A stretch of DNA of 45,620 nucleotides. Origin: Pelargonium tetragonum. Taxonomy: Eukaryota > Streptophyta > Magnoliopsida > Geraniales > Geraniaceae. Made by a program: the position numbers and the translations under genes. How positions within the stretch are numbered: position 1 is the first letter of the stretch; each line of letters begins with the position of its first letter. This document shows, one piece after another, positions 34,779 through 44,204 of this stretch. The DNA lies in the NCBI GenBank assembly GCA_036897445.1, contig JAYMTL010000154.1, positions 1 through 45,620 of the forward strand, written 5' to 3'. The notes under the pieces were generated by a model. It did no database searches, was not told the DNA's origin, and was given only the letters and a program-made list of their open reading frames with translations.

Positions 34779-35120
34779 ATGAAGATACAAAAGAACAAAC
34801 AAGTTAAGCAAGCAAGTCAATAGAAATAAGTAATTAAGAACAGAAAAGAGTTGGTGGGTGCTATAACATATGTAGAATGTTCAATACACTATAATGAGTG
34901 AACCTTCCTCCGCTTCGTTGCAGTCGGTAACAAGGACTCTTTTCCTAAATTGTCTGGGCATGCTTCCTCTCTAGCGATAAACACAGAAGACAAGGGGGAC
35001 ATACCTTAAAGCTTAAGGAAAGTAGTAAAGTTCCTGCTAAGTAATAGGTTATAGCTCCAGGGCATAGCCCATAACCCGAAGCGAAGACAGACAGCTATAA
35101 AACTAACAAATAAGTCTTAA
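34779..35120 (+). repeat. Dispersed family copy A
   Basis: Parts in order: AACAAACAAGTTAAGCAAGC and AGTCAATAGAAATAAG (34794-34832), GTTGGTGGGTGCTATAA (34850-34866), AACCTTCCTCCGCTTCG (34911-34927 region), CAGTCGGTAACA (34921-34932), AGCGATAAACACAGAAGA (34973-34990) and GGCATAGCCCATAACCCGAAG (35061-35081). All but the last follow the order of the minus-strand copy at 40.9-41.15 kb. Short Lys-rich frames occur inside it (MKIQKNKQVKQASQ at 34779; GIAHNPKRRQTAIK at 35061). Function unknown. Confidence 0.65.
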
Positions 35121-35124
35121 AAGG

Positions 35125-38100
35125 ATCCAAGCGATACCGCGTTAACCTTTTTTAGCTAGATCAGTACAACTAAAAACAAAGCTACAAAATCATAAGCAAA
35201 GGAATCCGGGAGTCCACCTTGGAAAGAAAAGCTAAATCAAAGAAAATGAATGAACTTTGACTGTTATACGAAACAACTTTTTTAGAAAATTTGAAGCCTG
35301 AAGTACTTATATAGGTAAAGACCCCCTTTTTGACCTACTAGATTCTATAAATTAGAAAAAAGCTATATGAGGTCCTTATTTATCCTTGGTATAGTAACGC
35401 ACTTCCTAGAAGAATCGCAGGTTTCCTGTAAGGTAAGTATAACGTACAAGTGCAAGTATTTAGTAAGAGTCCTTCTCTCAAAAGGATTCAAGAACCTTTT
35501 AAGTAAGAACTTTAATATATTTGTCTAACCCAGGAGTATACGCTGAGGATAAAAACAATGTAACAAACTCATATATACTAGAAATGCCTACCTTGTAACT
35601 AAAAACTCTTAAAGGCCGAACACAGAAAACTTTTAATACCCGTGGTTCGCACTAAAAAGCTTTGTCTTAAATTTCGGCAAAAGCAGTTCATTAATAGGTA
35701 CTATAAACGGAAGGTGAGATAGTCTTAACCAAATAAAATTGACTGACCCTAGAAACTAGGATGTTGTACACTTAAAATTATGAGATCGAATCCTTGACTT
35801 CCTTAAGAAACCTATATTTTATAAAAAGGAACCGGGGAATTTTTATTTAAATCTTTCTTGTTAAACAAGTGCCCTTTTTTTCTTCAAGTAAAAGCCTTGG
35901 CAATTAGCGTTTTTAGAAGGAACAAAGTAATAAGCGCGAATTTAGCGGAGCAGTGAATCTATAACAAGGATACGTTTCCTTTTTCTTCAAAACAGGTTTT
36001 AAAGTCGTGTAAAGACGAGACCAAACCCTAGGTTGGATATAATACGTATACGATGTCTCTAGACTTAAATGGAAAACCACGATATAAAGATTTCCAGAAT
36101 AAGGACATTAAACGACTTTAATAAAAATTGCGTAACTCTTTATAAGTTCCGTAAAGGTTCCGATATCATATAGAGACCAAAGTGAAAGCTCTTCTGGACC
36201 GGGTCTTCCGAGGGTTACTCCTAAATAAGGATCCTCGGCTCTTTTACTACACAAGTTTGGGCTACTCCTGAGAAAACTTTAACTCTTCGAACACTCCAGT
36301 ATCCTATTCACAAAAAAGGACTCGGAGCTCACGCTTATTTTATACGTCCCTTTTCTTTACTCTAATGTGTGTTTTTATCTCGCTTTATAAACCGATAAGT
36401 ATCCGCTCTAGAAGGAACTTTATGGGATTCTTTAAAGAGCTTAGTTTGTACTATATGGGCCCTCTTATTTTAATGAGGAAGAGTGACTCTTTATAGTAGT
36501 AGGGTCCTTAGTTTTACAAAGCGAAGGAGAGAAAAGCAAATATAAAGAAGGTTAAGAGAATTTCTTTTTATTTTAAAGGAGTCAACTTTTTCCGAATAAA
36601 GGTGCGGATTGCCCTCCTACCATAAGTGACTTATACATACAATTCTGTTTAGGACCCCCCTAACTAACGAGAAGCCGCCAAGCTTTGATAACTTTACATT
36701 CAGAGTAGCCCCCTTTTGAAACAGATGCTGATAGCTCCTCCCCTACTATAGGAAAACTACACCTCTTATAAAATAACTAAGTTAAAAGCGGGCCTCTTTT
36801 AGTAAAAAATACAATTAAAAGTTTAAACCCCCTACCGACCTTTAAGTCTTTCAATGTCTTCAAATAAAATAAGAAACTTTTTGAGTTCCTGTAAATAAGG
36901 CCTTAAAAAGCTAAGTTACTGTGAAAAAAGAGTTTGTAAACTTCGAAGAAAGTGATGCCTAGTATCTCCGGGCTTTTCGAACATTTCAAGGGTCTGCTTT
37001 AATTACCGATATAGGTTAACTAAATAGGGACTCCGCCAACATATATAAGCTTACAAAGGGGTCCTTGGAATAGTAAAAAATAAGAAAGCCCAACCCAAGC
37101 GTGAATTCTAGGTCTCTTGTATTAGGATTTCTTGTAAAAAATGAAAAGAAAGTAGAATTGGAGAGTTGCATACATGTATTTTACCGTAAATAATAAAGCA
37201 GCAATACCTATAATACGGTTTACCACTTGTATTCGGGCGAGTAGCCTATACTTGACTTATAAATCCTAAGCATAAGCAATAAAACTTAAACCTCTTTCTT
37301 ATAAAGCTTGTTTTCTGGACTCTAAACTCTTAAATTCTAGTAACTTTCACCAGAGTCCTTGATAGAAGACTAAAGGAAGCTAACTCAGAACTTGACTATA
37401 TCCATTACTTACGAGGATTACTTTCACAAAAGACTGTTTACTTAAATAACAGGAATACAGTTTAAGAACAGGTTACAGACCTGAGTCCTCAAGTGCTAAC
37501 TTAGAATCTTGCCTAAATTGAGCAATTTTAACAGAGTAAAATGAAAATCTTGTATAAATCCCTGGTCTTACCCTTATTCAATTTAAAGTTGTTGTAGCCT
37601 CGGCTGTGCGTCTATTGCCTATACCTATGAGTAGCGCCGCACATTCTTTTACTTAATGAAACATGCATTAAGTATAAAACTTAGGCTAATACACAAATGT
37701 CTTTAGAATTACTGCAATCATGAGAAATGTACCTATAAGAAAAAGTTAACTGACAAAAAACTCTTGCTTTTGGAGAAAGATTCTTTTACTTTAATTAGTA
37801 CAAAAAATCTTGTGTAGGTAATGCCCCTTATTTAAGGGAGCCCTCTAATATGACCAAAAACTTGACTTCAATTCGTTTTCCTCCCGCACTTGATTAAGTA
37901 AAGAAAGCCCATTTTAAGACGTGTAGAAAAAGGCATAATTATATACTCCTGACAAGCTTCTATTTAGTATATAGAAAAGGGCTTCTAATAATTAATAAAG
38001 GGAAATAATACAATACCGCTACTTTTTCCTACTCCTAGATACACGAATTTACTTGATATAGCATCCGCCCTATATAAAACTTAGCTAATGTTAATCTAAT

Positions 38101-39590
38101 TTTATTTGCAGGAATTCAGATATCTTCTAAAATCGACCTAGACTCTCTCTATATAACATACTCACGTCTAGTCAAAACTTGTAAAAGGCCTCAAAAAAAC
38201 CTTTGAATTTCCCAGCTTTTTCATTTTAATGTGTTAAAGTATAAATAAGGTTTCTATAAAAATAGAGAAGTTCTAAAGTATTAAAGGTTTAGTCCTTTTT
38301 CTACTCCTACCTGTTTAAGAAAATCGAGTAGCCAGGGAACTTTTTATCTAAGAATTCTGACACCGAGGGTCTTGCCGTATCTATAAATACATAACTCAAA
38401 TTTCACATATAAAGGAAAACCAACTTAATAAAATCTTATTCCTAAATCGGATTTGCCTTAAAATTTTTCTATCTGGAACTGGGTCTCTTTACTTAAAAGC
38501 GTAAGCGGCAGCCCTCTTATTCAACTTTATACTCAAAAGTTCACTCTAAATTAGATTCTTTCGAAAAAGGGAGTCTAAATACGTTGTATTTTTAATTTAA
38601 GGCTTTTTTTAGGACTTTTCTGTCTGTCACAAAGCGCAGTTCGATATGGAGTATAATAAAACAAAAAGGGGAATTTAGTGCGCAAAAAGTAACCCATAAA
38701 AAGCAAACCCGTGGGACTCCTTAGACATAAAGGAATTCCGGGCTTTATCCGAGAGTCGGAAGGAAGCGTCTCCTTATTGCACTCGTAAACACTTTCTAAA
38801 TGCTAAGGGTGCTAGATTTTAAATAGAAAATTTCCGAAATCTAAGGATTACCTGCTTTCCTTTGGTCTTTACCAGCTCCCTGGGTACCTTAAAGAGTTAA
38901 GACATTCGTTCTGTTGAATCCTTATTCCTTTTTGTGAGCTCTTACGGGAAAGTACTTACTTTTAAGGGGTTCCCTACTTTTCTTAGTTGAAAGCAGCTAG
39001 GTATCTAGGAAAGGCAAAGAGTCAAAATAGAAAGAGTCCTCGTGTTCTTAATTGCTCCTTTACTTTAAATGTCTTTCTATTCCTAAAAAGGTTAATTAAA
39101 AAGTAGTAGGCCCTACTAAACTCAATTCTACGAGATCTAATAAGGGGCCCTTTATACTCTAATTTTAGGTAAGATCCTGCTTTCAAAAGCACAGGAGGAT
39201 GTCCTTATACTCGTTTATAGTCAACAAGATTTCCTTCTATTCGGTATTAGACCGAAACTCATATTCACTGTATATAAAATGAAACTTTAGCAGCATAGAA
39301 AATGAATGACTAGTTTAGCGGAGATTATCCTATTAGGAATTGACCACTCCTACATAGATAAATAGAACAGTGCATGCAACTTCGATTATGACTCATTCCA
39401 GAAATCTCACTCATGCGGATTTCTTGGCTCTCTTTTTTCTTTATGTCTTTTGCTTGTTTATTTTAACTGTATATAAATTGCACTCAATTCTCCTTAGAGA
39501 TCCCCAAATACGCTTTTAGGAATGTAAGACTTTATCGTGAGTAATAGGTTCAAGTCTTGTTCGTAGTACTCAATCTTGTTTTCCGATCCG
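35125..39590. other. Spacer, no supported gene
   Basis: Over 4 kb contain no open frame of 60 codons. A possible class-II tRNA-like outline at 35709-35802 (GGAAG pairing with CTTCC, and GATCGAATCC inside) was not convincing. GC clusters occur near 36455, 36787, 37054 and 39144. Confidence 0.5.
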
Positions 39591-39594
39591 ATAC

Positions 39595-39741
39595 TTATAG
39601 TCTTACTTTTTCGACAGCCTCTTGATAACCCCTATTCTGACCTGCATCTAGACTCTTATTACTCTTATAGATCTTAATATCTGTCTTAAGAATCCTACGT
39701 GTGTTCCGCTGTTGCCCAGTGTCCTTAACGGTAAGAGAACT
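39595..39741 (-). pseudogene. Lys-rich open stretch related to the family
   Basis: 48 codons are open without a start. The peptide contains ILKTDIKIYKSNKSLDAGQN and then RGYQEAVEKVRL. The nucleotides AGTCTAGATGCAGGTCAGAA match the minus strand near 41112-41130 (AGTCCAGGTCAGAATAAG). It is probably a diverged fragment of the upstream half of the family. Confidence 0.3.
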
Positions 39742-40226
39742 CTAAAATCTATAGGTTAAGTAGGTTAAGGCTTTCTTCCAGATCCAGTCAGTGTTACAAG
39801 GGATTCTTCTAAAAGTAGAGAATATATATAACTCCGACACTTCCGAATGAGATAGGGAATACCCATACCGATAAGAAACCTTAAGCGGTTCTAGCCGGGA
39901 AGGGGCAAGCTATAGCTCTGAGAGGTGATACTAAAGACTAAGAGGCGGGTTCTTTTTACCCCCTTTACCTAAGCCTAGGAAAGTACTTCACAACCTTGAG
40001 GGTTTAATTAAAGTAAAGGCCCTAAAAAATTTTAGTATATTGATATTGCACATAAGATTTATCCTAACTCTACCCTCTAAAGAGGATCTTTTATTCAATA
40101 GACTTAACTTATAAAGTGGAACTAGAAAAATCCCTGTACTTCGTTTATTCCATTCCTCTCCTCAGATTTTGAAGAGTTTCACAGCTATACAAACATAAAA
40201 TATTCTTTTTCTTTCTAGTCTTCTTA

Positions 40227-40515
40227 CAATGGAAAGGCGGTGCGAGAACTTTTGCTTATATAGGCATCCTACAAATTTCTCAAAAATGAAACCTGAAAAG
40301 GAAGCCTTACAGAGGTAACCCAGTTTCTTTTTTCGTGTTCAAATTTCACCCAAGTAAACTTGCCTCAACCCAAAATTGTTAGTACAGCCGGTCTCCTGTT
40401 TCACAAAAAGTAGGCGACATATGTAAAATCTATAAAAGGCTTTTGACTTTGCATAGATGGTTGAGTTTTTTTACAAAAGTAGGGGAGCTATAATTGTAAT
40501 TTGAATAAAAAACTA
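40227..40515 (+). repeat. Direct repeat R2a (left of copy D)
   Basis: The segment shares an ordered series of words with 41388-41599: CAATGGAAAGGC / CAATAGAAAAGC; CAAAAATGAAACCTGAAAA / GAAAAATGAGGCCTAAAA; TTACAGAGGTAAC / TTACAGAAGAGAAC; TGTTCAAATTTCACC / TGTTCAAAATTCACC; AAAAGTAGGGGAGCTATAAT / AAAAGTAGGATGACTATAAT. Inside R2a the AAAAGTAGG word occurs twice (about 40405 and 40475), suggesting an internal duplication of about 70 bp that R2b lacks. Confidence 0.75.
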
Positions 40516-40588
40516 GACTTTGCTTTACTTGTTCTTTGTTATTTACTTACTTGTTTTCTTAGGAGTACTCGTTTTAAATTTAGATTAC

Positions 40589-40753
40589 CTAGGAGCTAGA
40601 GCAATATAAGGAAGGAACATAAGCAAGAGAAGAGGCTGTAGCTTGTTGCTTGGGAGCTGGAGCTTTAGTAGTAAGAGAAGGAGTAACAGGAGCCTTAAGA
40701 GTTATAGGAACAGAGGGGGCTTGGGAGTTATAACTACAGAGATTTAGAAGATT
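40589..40753 (-). pseudogene. Ala/Pro/Lys-rich open stretch next to copy D
   Basis: 54 codons are open without a start. It contains SQAPSVPITLKAPVTPSLTT and then KAPAPKQQATASS. The Lys-Ala-Pro composition is unlike the surrounding DNA, where Ala and Pro codons are rare, so low-complexity coding ancestry is possible. It lies downstream of the 57-codon frame on the same strand and between the R2 direct repeats. No known domain; it resembles linker or histone-H1-like tails only in composition. Confidence 0.35.
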
Positions 40754-40874
40754 CTAATACCTCTACTTTATGTCTTATTGTTACTGTACTAGGTATTCCT
40801 CTTAGAGTATATCTTACAATATAGTTGTATTCGATTGTATTGGATTGTTTAAGATTTACTAATTTAAGGTGCAG

Positions 40875-41194
40875 TACTCACTTCTGGGTTTATCGTTAGC
40901 GAGTATACGCGCTTAGAGGGAATAGAACTCTATGTTCCCGACTGAAGCGTTAGCGAGGTAATGCGTAGTATTAGATAGTATCTTGAAAGTGCTTGCATGA
41001 TAACACCAACCAAAAACTTATGCTTCTTCACTACTTTGCTTGCTTTTGATTTGTTATTATGAGCTATGCCTTGATTCTGTATCTGTGCTAGAGCTATACC
41101 CATTTCTTACTTCTTATTCTGACCTGGACTTTGCTGTTGCCTTACTTGTTTGACTTTTTGCTTTTGTTGTTGACTTAGCAGGCTTAGATTTATC
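40875..41194 (-). repeat. Dispersed family copy D (best preserved)
   Basis: Read on the minus strand: AGTCAAACAAGTAAGGCAAC and CAGGTCAGAATAAGAAG (41155-41107), GGGTATAGCTCTAG, GGCATAGCTCATAATAAC, TTGGTTGGTGTTATCATGC (about 41014-40996), AATACTACGCATTACCTCGC, CTTCAGTCGGGAACA (about 40946-40932) and AACGATAAACCCAGAAG (about 40898-40882). These parts are shared, with divergence, by copies at 1.65, 6.8, 34.8, 43.0, 43.75 and 45.35 kb and by 17.47 kb. It contains the 57-codon frame and a 26-codon stretch (41114-41194) reading DKSKPAKSTTKAKSQTSK. It lies between direct repeats R2a and R2b. Confidence 0.7.
40930..41103 (-). CDS. 57-aa Lys-rich frame in copy D, function unknown
   Basis: ATG at 41101-41103 and TAG at 40930-40932. 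The product starts MGIALAQIQNQGIAHNNKSK, continues with a basic segment (KASKVVKKHKFLVG) and ends SRYYLILRITSLTLQSGT. It contains two GIA units 11 codons apart, and the GIAH(K/N) motif recurs at 17.45, 33.81 and 35.06 kb. The C-terminal part corresponds to the repeat core, where other copies read MNLPTLSLPSV (1.7 kb) and SLPPSCQSGA (45.4 kb). A TAA lies two codons before the ATG. I see no known domain. It could be a short real frame carried by the repeat, or a remnant. Confidence 0.3.
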   Translation of the reverse strand: MGIALAQIQNQGIAHNNKSKASKVVKKHKFLVGVIMQALSRYYLILRITSLTLQSGT

Positions 41195-41387
41195 TTACTT
41201 GTTTGAGAGAGAAGGTGGCTATACACGCGCGCGTACTTTAATTATAGATTATATAGTTATTATAGGAGTTCCCAAAGATAAAAATTGGTAAGATAAAGAG
41301 TGAATTGACCCTTTTTCCAAAGTTAAAAGTCAATATTTACTTCTTCTATATAAAATAGAATTTTTATTATAAAAATCATCCTCTATA

Positions 41388-41599
41388 CAATAGAAAAGCA
41401 CGCAACGAAGTTGTGTCGCTATACTGGACTACTTTTTTCAGAAAAATGAGGCCTAAAATCCAGTACTTACAGAAGAGAACTGACCGGAAATGGCTGTTCA
41501 AAATTCACCTACGAGAAAAGTAATAAAACGGTTTTTAGTTAATAAAGTGCTTCTGGTTTTTAAAAAAGTAGGATGACTATAATTGGAAAAGTAAGAAAA
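41388..41599 (+). repeat. Direct repeat R2b (right of copy D)
   Basis: This is the partner of R2a in the same orientation, about 0.9 kb further on; see R2a for the matching words. It has a 7-bp stem at its left end (ACGCAAC-GAA-GTTGTGT, 41400-41416). Together with R2a it flanks the Lys-rich copy D block. The divergence between R2a and R2b is large, so the duplication is old. Confidence 0.75.
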
Positions 41600-41609
41600 T
41601 ATGTACTTT

Positions 41610-42980
41610 TTCCCTATTGAGGCCAGAAATCTGGTTCAAACTTCTTTCTTGCTTTTCATTTAATAAATAACTTTCAGAAACTTACCTAGTCACGGATTTC
41701 CTGTCCCCTTAATTAAAAAAAGCGTGACTGAAGTTGAGTCGTTTCAAACCCCTGCCGTGCTAAGGACTGCCTTTTATAAAAGTTTCTTTGACTTGCTCCT
41801 AATTGTATAAATGGAACTTACTGAAACTTAAGAAAGGGGGCTTCTTTATCTTCTAAAAGACCTTATTCTGCACGCTTATTACGAAAAGCCTTCTGAGTTT
41901 TACCAAAACCCCTATCTTAGTCATACTTCTATTCAGTACTCAAATATTCCTCTACAAAAGAAATGAAGCATTACCTTCATTCAAATTTTCCTCTCAGCTT
42001 GCTCCTATAAAGACTCTTACCTTAGCAGCGGGGAACCCTTATGAATTTTCCGGAGTTAAAGTGTTGTAAGCAAGTCAACAGGGCAAGAACTCCCCTATTA
42101 TTTCACTATTTGACTTAACCTTCTAATTTCTACTGGTTACAAAGAAAAAGAAGGACAACTCTATATTACAGGAATAGCAAAAGAGTTGTAAGGCAAGTTA
42201 TTAAATGCCAGTAAACCTGAGTCAGTCTAGTAAACGATTATCCGAGCTCTTTGCATTCGTATAAACCTCCCTTCCCTTCTGTGAGGACATATTACACCGG
42301 GGAAAATAAGAAAACAACTTGAAAGATATACTTTAAGCTTTAGAGTTGGAACCGAAGGGACAATAATATAATAATAAGAGACCTTAACTTTCTTTATTTA
42401 TTTCCATTAGAAGTATAAGCTCATAAATCGGGCAAATGGAATAGAGTCCCATTTTCTAGAATGTCCCCTTTTCCTCAGTTTGGGTGCCTAGTGGGTTACT
42501 TTTCGGCTTTTAGCACCCGTTTCTACTATATATCTTGAAACGCAACCTTTAGGGTGGGATTAGCTGCTTAACCAGATCGGGAAAACTGAGGTAACATAGT
42601 TGTTGTTTACGTTCTTGCTTTTTCCTCATAGCTAGAGCTAGACTCTTAATCCAAACCCCTTTTTCATGATACCTTTTCAGTAAAGACTTTGTTTACATCT
42701 AAGTAGTTGATAAGAGAAAGAGAGAAAAAGAAGCAAGAAGGAAGATCAATATCAGAGTCAAGGTATGCACCCCTACCCAGGGTGGTCGACCAACAACCTA
42801 TCGTCATAAGTTGAGGGACCTCTTTTAACCCATAATCTCATTTTTGTGAAAAGAACAAGAATATAGTAACCAAGAGCTAATGGGACAAGCAAGAGATACA
42901 GGGCAGGAATAAGGCAACCAATTGATCTAGAGGGAATACCTTATTGGAACAGGGACTTGTAAGAGACTCCTTTTAGCGGA
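41610..42980. other. Spacer, no gene seen
   Basis: No open frame of note and no family copy is recognised. From about 42.7 kb the plus strand becomes purine-rich and more GC-rich, leading into the tRNA-like cluster. Confidence 0.5.
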
Positions 42981-42989
42981 TATTGGTTG

Positions 42990-43075
42990 AGACTCTTGAC
43001 TAAGCTACTAACGAGGTAACGAAGTTAGTTTCGTTAGTTTCGCAATGGAAAGATACTGAAACGACTCTTTCTCTT
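42990..43075 (-). repeat. Dispersed family copy G (core only)
   Basis: The minus strand reads TTTCAGTATC, then TTCGTTACCTCGTTAGTAGC, then TTAGTC. It aligns with copy D (TTTCAAGATAC, CGCATTACCTCGCTAACGC, TTCAGTC). It contains a short internal duplication (TTAGTTTCGTTAGTTTCG on the plus strand). About 60 bases further on the minus-strand 5' side lies a tRNA-like T-arm. Confidence 0.5.
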
Positions 43076-43083
43076 ATAGAGTG

Positions 43084-43157
43084 TGATGCTCAAAAGGGAT
43101 TCGAACCCATAGCATCCTACTTCTTTTCCTCGCGGCTTAACCAGTGGGAAAAGATAC
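43084..43157 (-). pseudogene. tRNA-like remnant 1 of a cluster
   Basis: The minus strand reads CCCACTGGTTAAGCCGCGAG, then GTAGGATGC, then ATGGGTTCGAATCCC. T-arm pairing is 4 of 5. D-arm-like GGTTAAGCC and a T-arm of ATGGGTTCGAATCCC resemble plant mitochondrial tRNA-Ser(GCU) (GGCTTAAGGC and CATGGGTTCGAATCCC, from memory), but the spacing between them is too short and the acceptor stem does not pair. A relic. Confidence 0.4.
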
Positions 43158-43196
43158 AAGAGACAGAATGAAATGTAAAGGAAGCGTTGAATTAGA

Positions 43197-43218
43197 GCCT
43201 AGATAGGATAGGATAGGC
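43197..43218 (+). repeat. Short tandem repeat (AGGAT)n
   Basis: About three copies of GATAG/AGGAT in a row (AGATAGGATAGGATAGG). A minor slippage tract in the purine-rich patch. Confidence 0.7.
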
Positions 43219-43260
43219 GGGGAAGAGTCTATACGCTGAGAAAAGGATGATCATTCAAAG

Positions 43261-43321
43261 TGGGTCAAGCTCGAATGGGGAATCGCTGATTCGAACTCAT
43301 GGAGTGCCTATCTGAACCAAG
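43261..43321 (-). pseudogene. tRNA-like remnant 2 of a cluster
   Basis: The minus strand reads TTGGTTCAGATAGGCACTCC and then ATGAGTTCGAATCAGCG. Only a T-loop-like segment and a D-loop-like GGTTCAGATAGGC are visible. I cannot assign an amino acid. Confidence 0.3.
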
Positions 43322-43540
43322 GTTAACGGAGAAATGCCTTCGAAATGGAAAATGGAGGGAGAAAAGAAGTGAGAAGAGTGAGTGAGAATGGAAATGGAAA
43401 GGAGGGATCTATCTATAAGGTGGGTCAGTCCCTATGAGAACTTGGTTGCTGCTTGGGGTCTAGATAATTGGGAAGGCAGAGTAGAGTATCTAACGATTTA
43501 ATAAAAACTTGAAATAGAATTAAGAAACCCGGGCATTGGA

Positions 43541-43618
43541 AAGGCAACGCAGTTGTCTCTTTGATTCGAACCTACGACAACTCCTTTTACCAGTGCTCTA
43601 CCGGATGTTTCCTCTGCT
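43541..43618 (-). pseudogene. tRNA-like remnant 3, tRNA-Thr or tRNA-Asn like
   Basis: The minus strand reads CATCCGGTAGAGCACTGGTA, then AAAGGAG, then TTGTCGTAGGTTCGAATC. GGTAGAGCA is a standard D-arm. The word CTGGTAA would be an anticodon loop with GGU (Thr), with spacing to the T-arm like plastid tRNA-Thr(GGU) but about five bases short on the 5' side of the anticodon stem. GTCGTAGGTTCGAATC also equals the T-arm start of plastid-like tRNA-Asn. The T-stem 3' half and acceptor are not intact. Confidence 0.4.
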
Positions 43619-43689
43619 TTAGAGATATGCTTTGGGAGAGATAGATTGGAGAGAGCAGATCTTTTCCTAATTCTAATTCTTAATCTACC

Positions 43690-43815
43690 AACATAATAGA
43701 GGGTTGGTTGGATTGAGGATTTCTATCTAAGTGATTTAGTTTAGAAAAGAGGAAAGAATTATAATACTAACGCATTACCTTCTATGCTTCTATGAGTGTT
43801 GAACCCACATTGCTC
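43690..43815 (+). repeat. Dispersed family copy F
   Basis: GGGTTGGTTGG (about 43702-43712) is followed by ATAATACTAACGCATTACCT, then TATGCTTCTATGAG. This aligns with copy D (TTGGTTGGTG, CTAATACTACGCATTACCTC, AACGCTTCAGTCGG). It ends in GTTGAACCCACATTGC, which on the minus strand is again T-arm-like, so this copy also adjoins a tRNA-like end. Confidence 0.5.
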
Positions 43816-44178
43816 CATTTGACTCTTGATCTACTTCTCATCTCGCATAGGCATACTTATTTCACTTCTTACTTAACTTATAGAATTGAAAGATATTGAA
43901 TTACCTTTATCTAAGTGATTCTTTACGGAATTGACCTCGCGCACATACGCGTATAATTTAAGGGTGCTTTCAGGAAAAGCTGCACGCCCAAGCCTTTTTG
44001 TCTGGAGTAGACTAGAAATATTCAAAATCCTTTTGAAAGCTTAAATTTGTACACAAGTGTCGATTAAAAGCCAAGGTTAAGGATTAACTAGTATAAAGTT
44101 TTATCTATAGCATAAAATGCGGTAGGGAAACCTTATAATACCCTGTTTATTGAGACCCTTTTTTAAGAAGGAGCAGTC

Positions 44179-44198
44179 CCTTCGGGCGGAACCCGAGG
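44179..44198 (+). repeat. GC-rich stem-loop
   Basis: CCTTCGGG pairs with CCCGAGG (seven pairs, one bulged T) across the loop CGGAA. It lies in the motif AGTCCCTTCGGGCGGAACCC. It is stable and unusual for this AT-rich DNA, could be a relic of a structured RNA, and has no T-run for a classical terminator. Confidence 0.6.
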
Positions 44199-44204
44199 TG
44201 AGAT

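Noticed and set aside
35709-35802. Possible class-II tRNA outline with GGAAG pairing CTTCC and an inner GATCGAATCC
   Set aside because: Only five acceptor pairs; D-, anticodon and T-stems do not form. Probably chance.
39490-39575. T-arm-like ATAGG-TTCAAGT-CTTGT with five pairs including wobbles
   Set aside because: No anticodon arm or acceptor stem could be paired around it.
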